The notes under the pieces: generated by a model
Databases searched by the model: none
Seen by the model: only the letters and a program-made list of their open reading frames with translations
Told to the model about the DNA's origin: nothing
NCBI GenBank assembly: GCA_012934845.2
Contig: WNNJ02003839.1
Location: 434,001-498,000, forward strand
Length of the DNA stretch: 64,000 nucleotides
Origin: Pomphorhynchus laevis
Lineage: Eukaryota; Acanthocephala; Palaeacanthocephala; Echinorhynchida; Pomphorhynchidae
Direction: 5' to 3'
In this document: one piece after another, positions 12,301 to 23,900 of the stretch
Layout: each line of letters begins with the position of its first letter
Numbering within the stretch: the stretch's first letter is position 1
Translations under genes and position numbers: made by a program

Positions 12301-13105
12301 CTGTCTTCCAATCTTAGGTGTTAAAACGATTATGTTCAATTTGAGGTGTACAAATACGATATAGGGCTACTTATAGACATGAAGGAAACGCAGTAATAGA
12401 ACGTAAACACAGAATGGTCAAACGCCTAGCTTCGCGATGCATTGTAGTCCATTGAACGCTGTTTACTGATACAACTTGTCGGACACATGTGAAATAGAAA
12501 ATAATAGTCCATCGACATACATATTTCAGTATGAATAGCATCATCCGTGTACAGTATAAGAACCAAACCAGATCGTATCATGTGATTATAAGGATTGACA
12601 AAAGGTCCTGGTTAAGCCTGACAATCACAGTGTACGTCATTGTGGATTCAAGGTATTGTAACAAGGATAGTGTCGGAAAACGCTGTGGAAGTAGATAGTA
12701 TTGTAAGACACGTTTAATATCTTCGGCCGGCGTCAAACACGGGTATATATCACACTGATGAAACCAAGGAAGATAATACAAGGAAGAAAGTAAATATTGT
12801 TGTAGAATTTGAATATGAAGGTGAGGAGGACCAAATTAAAGAAACACCTCGTAACGATCAATCGCATACAGCTAATCGCTGGCCTACAAGATTTCGGAGA
12901 ATGCCCCCATACCTGGCTGATTATTGTTGCATCGAATGATGAGATCAAGAGAATTGAATAAAAAGTTTTGATCTCGACGCTTTGAAGTTGTTGCCGCCAC
13001 ACAGTTTTTGCAGTAAGCGTTATCGCTTTGTTTTCACTACGATTACATTTGTATTGTTTGAACTTAGATAAATATGATGTTTCTTGTGGCAACAAAACTT
13101 TGTTC
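9345..13105 (+). mobile_element. Ty3/Gypsy-like LTR retrotransposon fossil
   Basis: Parts in + order: gag-like region (from about 9405), CCHC zinc knuckle (about 9965-10020), aspartic protease (DTGCSQS, about 10150), reverse transcriptase (about 10880-11170), RNase H (about 11500-11870) and integrase core (about 12170-12480). The gene order is that of Gypsy-type elements. It is thoroughly broken, with many disruptions, and is an old, inactive copy. Full LTRs are not seen; a near-identical stretch of about 23 nt (CTTTGTTCACGTT...) occurs at each end. It lies inside a Rex3-like LINE, so it is younger than that insertion. Confidence 0.75.
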
Positions 13106-13109
13106 ACGT

Positions 13110-14700
13110 TGACGATTTTGATACACTCAAAACTTCTCTTAAGCCGCCTTCTTCGCTTCGGTAACCGCTCGAGCTAAAGCTCTCCCATTCAGTACTTGTC
13201 GACGGCTTCCACTGATTTATCTGACAAAGTTGCCTTATAAGCCAGCTTCTACTGTTGGACAAAATCTCTAACTGTTGGTGTTCACCAAGCAGTTCAGGTA
13301 TTTCCTCCGCGACAAGCACCTAATGCTTTTGAGCCACAATTTTTCACAGTTGCTTTGGCATCGAAGATCTGAACATCTCCCATTTCTGATCAAAGCTCTT
13401 CACCTCTTCTGGCAACCGAAAGAAGTCCTTCAAGGTGTAGCCAGCAAAACGTTCTTTGACAGAAACATCTGATAGTTGCTCCCAGCACACCCTCACACAA
13501 CGTTTGGGTTTACCAGGCTTGTCTAGCATCCGATCCTGTAATCTAAGTTTACTAACTACAAGGTAGTGATCGGTTGACAGTTCAACCCCTCTCTTCACAC
13601 GAGTGTCCAGAACATAACGTCGCATATCAGATGAATCGATTACAAAATTGATTATTGATATTTGAACTGAGAGAATCCTTATGCATGTGCATCTATGGAT
13701 CTGCTTATGTTCAAACATGGTGTTGGTTATGCATAAATTGTTACGAGAACAAAAATGCAATAATTCAACACCACTCGCATTTAGATCGAAGAATCCGTTC
13801 CTCCACAACACTCCCTTCCAAGTGTTTCTGTCGCTATCAACATGTGCATTGAATTCACACAATAGAACGAGGGGATCTCCTTCAGGAGTACTATCAAACA
13901 GATCATGAAGATCTTACACGAGGACTGTGTATTACGAGATAATATTGGGAGCATGCGCACACATTACAGTTATCCCCTCCCCTCTTTGGCTAAAAGTCTC
14001 AGAGACGCCATTCTTTCGTTCACTGGGTTAAACCTCTCTACCGCGAACGACAACCGTGGACTTGTAAGTATCCCTACAACCGCCTGTCGTCGCTTTCCTT
14101 GTGTAACTCCCGAATAGTTCAAGGTTCAACATTGATCTAAAAGTTTAGTTCCAGTTCTAAAATAGTAAAGTGAAGTCACTCCGACTATTTCTAGACCAAA
14201 GCGAACCAACCCTTCAACTAATTCTGGTTCCTTCCCCGCTAATAAGATGACATTTCACGTTCCTACATGAAGGCTAGTCCGCTTCGGATGTTGATGCCTC
14301 TTTCGCTGTCTCCGTACAACTGCCTGGTCACACGGTTCCCGACAATGGAAACTCTTCTGGTTAGTGGTGAGTTGACCATTGTTCTTCGCACTTGATTTAT
14401 GTTTTGAAAATTTGTTGCTTGTCATTTTCATTGTCTTTATTTGTTTGCTCGGCTATCTCCCGTTCCCAATATCCTTTGTTGATATAACATAGGAACTGTA
14501 AGGAAGCAGGTCTCAGAAACTCTCTTCCGCCTTTTCGTCCATTGTCCAATCTGCCGTTGTAGTCATTAGAGTAATTTTGCTGATTGGATATCTCCCGTTT
14601 TCAATATCCTTTGATGATCCAACATCGCTACTGTAAGAAAATAGTCCTCCATGATTCTCTTCCGCCTTTTCGTCCATTGTCTTATCCGCCGTCGGAGTAA
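13110..14700 (-). pseudogene. Rex3-like RTE LINE, endonuclease part
   Basis: From the 5' side (high coordinates) the minus strand reads HVGT-NVILLAGKE, then SGVTQGKRRQAVVG, NPVNERMASL, FNAHVDSDRNTWKGV, CITNTMFEHK, INFVIDSSDMRRYVLDTRVKRG and STDHYLVVSKLRL. These are the successive blocks of the apurinic-type endonuclease domain of Rex3/RTE LINEs, with the GDFNAHVG-like and STDHHLVVS-like motifs. Frame breaks are frequent. At the low-coordinate end the element continues beyond the Gypsy-like fossil at 8510-9345, with most of the RT core missing in between. Confidence 0.8.
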
Positions 14701-14829
14701 CCGGAGGGATCTGAGATAGTCTATGAAAAGACTATCCATACGGCTAATGCAAGCCTGCCAATTATTTAGCCGTTGATCGACGAATGTAGAACATACGTTG
14801 CCTCGATCGCTTCACGAAGAGGCTAATGT

Positions 14830-15490
14830 GGCCGTATATTATGGCTATATACACAAATATATAATTCTTATAAATTTGAATATATTTTCCTAATGATGAT
14901 GTTACTGATGAATAATATTAGCAGTAAATTTGGGATTAGTGTGCAGTCTTTAATAATTTAATTTTATCAATATGCTTGTTTTATTAAATTGAAAGGCCAT
15001 ACCAGACAAATGTAAATAAAATTAATTTTCAACGAATGGAAATTGAAAATAAATCTAATTTTTATGTGCCGGGTAAATCATTTCAATTCAATAAAATAAA
15101 GAAAATAAGCAAGCAGATAACATTCCAATTCAATGACAATATACTTATATAATTTATTTCAAAAAAAATAATTGTATAATTAAAATTATTTTAAATTATT
15201 TATTAAAGTCAGAATTAAAATTCCAATTTTCGACGATATATGTGAATATATTTCATATTAATTTAATTATTGTTTTGTTCTTGTACAAATTAATATTATA
15301 CAAAATTTAAAAAATAAATAATCAACTGTTGGGCTTTAATTTAATACCATAGATTAGTAGTCGCTAGCGAATTAATATTAATCAAAAGTCAACAGCTGGA
15401 TTATTAAACTGTTTGAGATTTACGACGAATGTTTCAAACCGATTGGTATTTTATCATCTTCCGAAATATATTTCCAGAGCAGGTCATTTA
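14830..15490. other. AT-rich intergenic DNA
   Basis: AT-rich sequence without open frames or recognised repeats. Confidence 0.4.
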
Positions 15491-15493
15491 ATC

Positions 15494-16241
15494 TGTGAAA
15501 TGTAAGGACGCTATACTGCTCTGTGCTTGAATCCTAAACATGTCTGCAAACTAGTGTACGAATATCGTAACGTACCAGTTATATGCGATCTAACCACTAA
15601 CATCGTTATGCGCCAACGATAGTACTCAGTGAATCTTCATGACGCAGGCCCTTAGCATTAAATGACAGCTGTAATACTTGGATGGTCCTTGTAGAATCTA
15701 GCTAGTCGGTGAAAAATTGCACGAAACTTGAAATCGTTAAAAATTGCACGAGACCAGTAAGAAGTCTATAAATTCACAGCATTTTCGTGCAATGTTTTAA
15801 CAACTAGCTAGATTCCGTATAGACCATCCAAGTATTACAGCATGTTGAATTGTTAGTGCTCAGTTCCCACGCCCTGAAGATCCATGGGGGTACTGACGTC
15901 AGCGCGAAATGATGTTCGTGGTTAAATCCGTGCTGTAACTGGTTCTGACCACATCTGTACACAAGTTTAGACCGGTAAGGAGCCTTGAATTCGTAGGAGT
16001 TTCATGCAACTTTTCCAAGACTAGCTAAATTTCTCATAGACTATCCAAGTATTACAGCATGTTGAAACATAGTGCTCACTGTATGTGCCCTGATGATCCA
16101 CTGAGTACTAACGTCGGCTCAGGATGATATTGGTGGTTAGATCGTGTGGCAACTGGTTCGTGGCGATATTCGTACACTAGTTTCGCAGACGCATGTTTAG
16201 GATTAAAGCACAGAGCAGTATAACATCCTTACATTTCACAA
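15494..16241. repeat. Foldback of three related units
   Basis: The outer arms are inverted: 15494 begins GTGAAATGTAAGGA and the complement ends near 16241, and similarity runs about 220 bp inward. The block containing CCAAGTATTACAG occurs once in one orientation (about 15667-15704) and twice in the other (15802-15842, 16018-16060). The latter two belong to tandem units about 216 bp apart. No coding potential. It looks like a small non-autonomous repeat inserted as an inverted plus tandem cluster. Confidence 0.7.
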
Positions 16242-16249
16242 ATTGTCAA

Positions 16250-17960
16250 AATCTAAAATATATGTATAAATGTATAGCATCGGAAAATATGTACCAATGC
16301 CTAGCATTGGAAAACTAGAATATATTTACATTGACTTTATAGCCTTTAAACGAATCATTCCGACCGTAATGTTTCCTCAGTTTATATAAAAGACCGTTGT
16401 TTAACGAATTGAACCCTTATAAATAGTGTAGATACTCATTATCATGGCATTGCAAGGTGCAGTCTTGGTACATTGTAACATTTATTATATCGCTGTATTC
16501 AGTAAGTAGTCATTATATATGTTTTATTCAAACTTTGACTACGATGTTTATTTTTATTGAATAATATTACATCTTAATTATACGAATACATTCTGTCACA
16601 GTTATTTCTATCTTCAGTTCATTTACCTCATATACTTGTGCGTATTCACTGAGAACTTTTGTAAACACACTGATAAATTATAACCCGTAAAATTAAGATC
16701 CAAATTAATTATTCAAATAATAAGGATTAGAAAATTAGCATATTTAGTGGTATTGTGATCTTGTTTCGCGAAATTCATATCAGCCTTTCTTTACGATCAA
16801 CTGTTTACTTATCCACCTTATCGAATGCTCATCCCGATAGTACACTCTGAAACAGAATTACCTTTATCACCTGATGTTGTTTTCCACTCACAATAATATG
16901 CACGACAAGCGGTTAAGCTAGTCTCGCAGAATATTTTGCTTGGTAGAAGTGATAAAATTATCGCTGATTGCACTACAAACAACTGGATCTTGCTGCCAGT
17001 TGATAAATATTGCTGGTTTTTATAGCATTTGATAGAAAAACAAAAATATAAGCCTTTGATAAATTATATAGTATCGTAAACTTCCTAAAAGCGAAATAGC
17101 ATTGATGAGCAATGTTTAATCAAGATGTTATAGTGTAGTGGGTTATAATCTGACAGAGCATAACTATTTGATTGGATCGCGTTTGCAATCTGCAGGCAAA
17201 GTATTATTTTTGGTGATGACATTATCATCTTCGACACATTGAAAAACCGATATTTACGAATCTACAATTCTAATGCAACACTTCGTACTTGCAGTAAAAT
17301 TTGAAACCCATTTAAAAGATTACTGGGCTTGGGTAAATATGGAGATGGATATACCCGACCACTAGCGGTGGCAGCACGACGACTAAGTTGTCGAAAATTG
17401 TTTCGTGCTGTTACACACGAACACAATGTTGTAATGTCAATTGATTGATTGCGAAAATGTTCATCACATAATGCGCCCGTGTGTGTAATGTGTTTAGCTG
17501 GCTGCTATGAGAAACCTCAAGAAAACTGGAAATGTGGAATGGAAGGTAGCAATGCTGACACGCTACCAATATAGTAATATATAAATTATGGTGTGAGGCG
17601 GATGTTGCGCAATGCGTTTGAGCATTCAATAAAGAAAGTAGTGGCAATTGTAAATTAATAATTTTATAAAACGCATTTATTTTCCAATAGAGAAGACGCT
17701 TTATGATAGCTAACATCATCAGTTATTCTCTATATATTTTATTCCTTTTTCAGTATGTCACATGTCCTCCTAATCTGGATCTATCTAACTTGGTGTTCTT
17801 TTTGAACAACACGACGACAGCGCAAAGACGACAATATAGGGACAACTGCTTTATTTGATAATTATATTTAAAAGAGAGTAAATGATCCTTTAACATCACT
17901 ACGAGGAACAGTTCTTATTTCAACATTATTGATTTTTGGTTACGCGTTGCTTTGTGTTTA
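16250..17960. other. Intergenic DNA upstream of the brat-like gene
   Basis: No domain-like open frame was found; a 102-codon minus-strand frame at 17411-17719 shows nothing recognisable. The promoter and 5' UTR of the brat-like gene should lie here or just downstream, but I cannot point to a core promoter. Confidence 0.35.
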
Positions 17961-17966
17961 AATATA

Positions 17967-17987
17967 ATGTCATCGACAGAAGACGGG
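17967..17987 (+). CDS. brat: Putative first coding exon of the brat-like gene
   Basis: ATG at 17967 starts MSSTEDG and runs into a strong donor (GTAAGA) at 17988. The exon ends in phase 0, which matches the open phase-0 entry at 20688. Small size makes this a proposal, not a certainty; the start could lie in another upstream exon. Confidence 0.45.
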
Positions 17988-20900
17988 GTAAGAAACGAAA
18001 AGAAAACGATAAAAATTGAGTTTATGGCCATTGAGGCGCTGCTCTTTTGCTTATAGAAGATTATCTAGTGTAAGTTAAATATATAACTAAGGATATCAGT
18101 GGAATTAGTTAATATTATATTAGGAAAACTAAACAAAACTTAAATAGCAAAAATTTCAGATTTCATGGAAGTAAAGTAAGAGATATTTCTCTGTTGGCTA
18201 TATTGTTATTATACGATACCGGATAAATTGCAAAATATACGGTTTGTGGATCATCTTTTTAATGACTATCTTTGATTTCTTATTAATTAACACCTCGATT
18301 AATGCCCGTAACTTCAGCATTACTGACTTTATACAATTTAATCATTTAAATATTTCATCTACATAATATTCAAATTTTCAAATGTATTTATTAATTAATT
18401 CAGTTTAACAATAGCGATTATTACTTCCTCTTAAGTTACAGCCAAACTTAATTGTAACTGGAAGTCTATTAAACCCGATTTTTAAAAATATTTGAATATG
18501 TTCGATTTCGAATTAATATTTAAAAAACTAATCCAAAAGCCTTTGGGAACGATTTAAGGAAATCGAATGAAATAATTAATATATGTATCAAGTTCATTGT
18601 TCCAGTCTGTTTTGAATTTGTATTGATTTATAAAACCCTTTGCTTAATGGGGAAGTGCATATCTGATGAATCCTAGCTGATGAATCAACTTTTAAAATTG
18701 ATATTACATTATCAAATTGCCAACAATGTGTTCCGTTGTCACAATCCAAATTTTAGCGTATATATCAACACATGCCACTAGATAAGTGACTATCAAAATT
18801 TACTTGTTCAATTAGTGAACATGCTAGGAACTATAGCATGTTCCTAGCACGATAGTCTTATTTATGTATTGTTTAAGCTAAAATAAAGTTTAATCTAAAC
18901 TTTATGTAAATAATTGTTAATGTGTGCATAGATTTAAGATTATTCATTACATAATAATTTTAATAATTACATTTAAACTAATTATATAAATAGATATTTA
19001 ATTATTTAAATAATTAAATAATCTATAGCTTTATTAATTAGGGATTTTTTCATTACAAATAATAATATTATTAAAAATAATATTATTAGTTTTTTTACAA
19101 TTGAAATTGTGAAAATCATTTATAATTATATAATTATTATAATTATTATTATTTATAGTAAATTAATTATTAATATATTATATTAAAATAAATATAGTAT
19201 ATAAATTAGCATTTATTATTAATGCAAAACCTTTTAGATTTATAATTTTAATAACCCTGCAATTTTCAAATAGCAAAAGGGCATCAATTCGTTTCAGTTC
19301 AGTATTGATGGACCTAATCAGCTATATTTCGAATTTATATACTTTAGACTTCTGTCCTATTTATTATGTTAGCCGACAACATTCTAATTGTCTATGTTCG
19401 TCTAATTAAATACCTACTTTTAACATTTTACATTAAAGACTTATATTTCACGATATTTATTTCAAAATCAAAAATATTTAAAATAAATTTAGTTAAAGTA
19501 AAATATTTAATTCAGCGGAAATGTAAAAACCGTATACGAGGCAAAATGACCAACGTTTTGGCGAAATGATGAATTTTTATATTGACTTTAGGAATTTAAG
19601 TGTTGTAGAGTCATTAAAATATAGATAACAATTGACTAGTAGTTTCACTCAAAAAGTAAACAGTTTAGGCGGCAATTTAAACTTATACCAGTAATGTTTG
19701 ACGTGCTGTAAAATCTCATTAATTATATAAATGCTATTTGTTTCTCGTTCGCCATTTATCAAACCTAATCTATAATGTCAAATGTTATATAATTAAATGT
19801 TAATTTCTTTCATTGTTAAAGTAGAATAGATAATATCAAATATGTGGGTCCGTAATTGTTGTTGGTAATATCACGAAACGGCATTATGCCATATTTACAA
19901 ATTTTCATCTACGTTTACTAATTTTCATCGACTTTATACTTAATCATAAGGTATAAATGTTCAATGTTTTCGTTCTTACAAAAGCTGTTTATATAATTAG
20001 GTGTGACGTCATCATTGGTAATAAAATATTTGAGAGAAATCAAAGAGATAGACAGTAGCTAGAAAGCCGAACAACAAATAACAGATTATTTTGTAAAAAA
20101 TAACTAACGAATATAACTAAAAACTATAAAATAAACTGCAGTTCAATTTAATATTAAATCAATCTATAGAATTTAGTACTCATAATATTATCGGTAGTTA
20201 GAATAAATTATCAACAAATATTAAAATGTAAACCTCGATAGTCAGATAATAGCCTGATAAATAAAATACCCTTATGCTTTTTGATTTACCAGGTTGCTAG
20301 CAATCTGATCCAAACGTTTATAATTTGTAGTATCGATGTTATATTTTATGTGTATTATCTAAACGGACTGTTGTCGAAATTTATTATTTTTAATTCCAGT
20401 AAATATAACGAGCATCATTAATAAATACATTTATAATATAAAGGTTATTACTTGTTATTGATTAAGATTTATTGTGGAAATGAAAAATTTAAAATGTAAT
20501 TAATAATTTATCAAAAAATAAACAAATTCATTATTGCTAAAATAAATATGTCAGAAATATACTAAAATATTATAAAATGTTTACAATGAACTCAAAACTT
20601 GATGTTACAATGTTTGGTTAATCGGTACATTTGATTGTACAATACTTTTAATTTTACCAATTAAATAATTATATCCTTTCAATTCAGAATTGTATAGCCC
20701 AAACATGCCACGAAATTGTTTATCCTGTTATAAATAATGATCTTTGTGATAGTTCTTCTGACATTATAACAGATCCTTGTTCTTTAAAAGGTAATTTATC
20801 AAAAATCTTAATCTTTAGAGTCATGTATACCATATTTAGATTACCAGAAAGAAGAAAGTAGTATCAAAATTTACTGCAATGCTTGCAGGTCAGAGAAGGG

Positions 20901-23900
20901 TAAGCCTTTAGCTGTTGGTCGCTGTTTGAGTTGTGCATTATTGCTCTGTAGAGCATGTGTATTTGCACACAAGTTCATGATTTGTTTCCAAGGGCATGAT
21001 GTTATTCCTCTATCAGATAGTCGCCGGGAATCTATAATATGCAATAGCTTGAACCTATTGGAATACAAAACAGGTGACGACGGAATCAACACAAATACAT
21101 CTTCTAACAATTCTTCATCGGTTTCTATCAGTGAAGAACTTTCCAATTCAACTGGATCTTCTTCTTTATCACAAAATCCTCTTGAACCAAATCGTATTCC
21201 TGACGAAACATCATCAATTAATGGTTTTATTAGTAAACATTGCTGTATATCGAACAAGATGAATTCTTGTCCAACTACCATCACCAACGCTATCAACCAC
21301 AATGAATCAGAGAGGCACAGCCCACTTTGTAATCTCATCTCGAATCTCAGCTTACCAGCAGATAATTCGAGAATTTCAACATCCACATTTCAAAACCAGA
21401 TACAACAACATCTTCATTCAGTCCAAAACAACATCTTACCGAGACAACCTACAACTAGTTTTAATAAAAGAGATAGTCTCAACAGTTGTCAATCTTTAGA
21501 TTGCTTGAATAATTCAGTACACATGCAGGGTAATTTAAAATTATTGTTTACAATTTTATTTATTTATTATTCATTGAAAAATACCATCTTTTGACAAAAT
21601 ATCATCTAAATATGTGATATTTATGTGTTACCACTTAAATGTATCTCTATTTTATATCTGAAGCATTTAAAGTTACAAATTTTTTAATCTTTTATTTTGT
21701 TAATAAAAGATTAAATTTTCATTCTTTCATAGTTTGTTATATATTAGTCAATTCATAAAAATTGATTTTTATTTTTAATTTCAATTTTTTATTAACTTAA
21801 TCTAAGTTACATCAAATCTTATAAAAAAATATTTATAATTATTTATTATCTAAATAAATCATTAATAATTATCTAATATTATTATCAGGTTGATAAATAT
21901 CTATCAACCTGATAGCATAGCAGTTCCTCCTGATGACCTCTAATCCTTATTTTCTGATACAACGTCTGTTTTTATTAGTCAATTCATAAAAATTGATTTT
22001 TATTTTTAATTTCAGTTTATAATTCATCTTGATATAAATTATATAAAATCTTATAACAATTATTTATTATTAATTAATTTTTTATTAGTCAGATTTGCTT
22101 CAATCGTTAATTTAAATTCACAATTTTGTCTCTAAGTAACTTAAAGTCATATACGTAAAGTTGATACTTTAAGATTTTTATACTTTAAGTCGCATACTTT
22201 TTATTAATGCATATCATATAATATAAAATATAATACATTAAATAATGAAATTTTAAGAATTGCAACAATTTGTAACGACATTAACTTTCAAAATCATTTA
22301 AATAATTTAATAGATGCATATTTTAAACTAGGTTACTATAAAAATAACATCAAGCAGAAAATAGTAAAATATATTAATTAAAGTATTATTAAAAATAAAT
22401 TTAAACTCGTAAGTGGAAAATGTTTATGGATGGATAATAAATAATATACTTTGCATTAGAATAAGATACTATATAGTTATTTCAGAGGAAATACATCATT
22501 AGCATGTATTTGGCCCCGCTGCTATGTTGGGTAGAGGAGTTAGGGGCCGAAACCTGATAGCATAGCAGTTCCTCCTGATGACCTCTAATTATTATTCTGA
22601 TACAACGTCTGTTGTTTATTAGTCAATTCATAAAAATTGATTTTTATTTTTAGTTTTAGTTTATAATTCATCTTGATATAAATTATATAAAATCTTATAA
22701 CAATTATTTATTAATTTTTTATTATTTAACTATTTAACTTTTATTTTGCGTTATTTTTGATTTGCAATATAAAATACGAAGACTCAGTTAGCTTATTTAA
22801 ATTTTTTAACCTTTTATTTTATTGAGAACTTTTCAAATTAATTTGTCTATCATAAGTTAATGATAAGTTAATTAATAAATAGATTAATTGAGTACTCGAT
22901 TAATAGATCTTTTAAGTTTACATTTAATTTATTAGTTCTATTAAATTGCAATTTTGCTAAGTGGATGCTTGTAAAAGTAAATAGATGGTGCAAAATACGC
23001 AGACTGAGTTAACTTATCTGACCGTAGGTATTTTTTCATCGAAAAAATACAAGAACGTTTACATGAAAGTGTATCTTTGCAATTATCGTATGCTTCTGAA
23101 GTAGCGAAAGCCAATGAAGCATCTGAGAAACATTTTCCGATGATTGAGCAACCAAACTTTCGTATAGTATGCATAAATGAGTAAAAGATCGAAATGCAAT
23201 CCAAGTCCCCAGAGTTAGCAGAATAATATATCGAAAAATATTCAGTCGCTGCGATAAAGTCAAGTTGTCGATGCACAGGTGAGATCAAGGCCAATTTTGC
23301 TTTTTGAAAAAGAAAATCGAACAAATGTTAGTTGCGACATGCAACTAACATTTGCAAACTTTAAGAAAATATACTTTTAAATAGTTAATCGTTAAATAGT
23401 CAATAATGATTCATTATTGATTAAGAATTATTGGATCTGGATCAAAAAAGGGAAAACTTTTATTTAATATTTCGCAAACCTCTCTGATAACATCTTCAGA
23501 AAATTACTGATGATGATAACAATAGTAATTCTCGAAGAAGGATTCAATAATTTTCATTATTGGATCATTATAAGGTAATTTTTTAAAGATGCTCACAGAG
23601 GTTATCAAAATACAACTAATTTTTTTCCTTTTTTGATCCAGCTCCAATAATTCTTAAAGTGTTTTAATAAAAACTTTAATAAAAACTTTAAATCAAAAAT
23701 TATTAATTAAATAATAAATAATAAAATAATTATAAATGATAAATAATTGTTATAAGATTTTATATAATTTATATTAAGTTAAAATAAAAAATTGAAATTT
23801 AAAATAAAAGTCTATTTTTATGAATTGACTTATAAATAACAGACAATGTATCAGAATACAGAATAGTGATCATCAGCAAGAACTGCTATGTTATCAGGTT

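Noticed and set aside
17371-17409. Short hairpin CAGCACGA ... CGTGCTG
   Set aside because: Only about 7-8 bp with no copies elsewhere; not enough to call an element or RNA gene.
18661-18690. Two CTGATGAATC words in tandem, possible hammerhead
   Set aside because: No GAAA and cleavage triplet in a workable position on either side.
20871-21386. 171-codon minus-strand frame
   Set aside because: Antisense shadow of the brat B-box/linker exon, which has conserved zinc ligands on the + strand.
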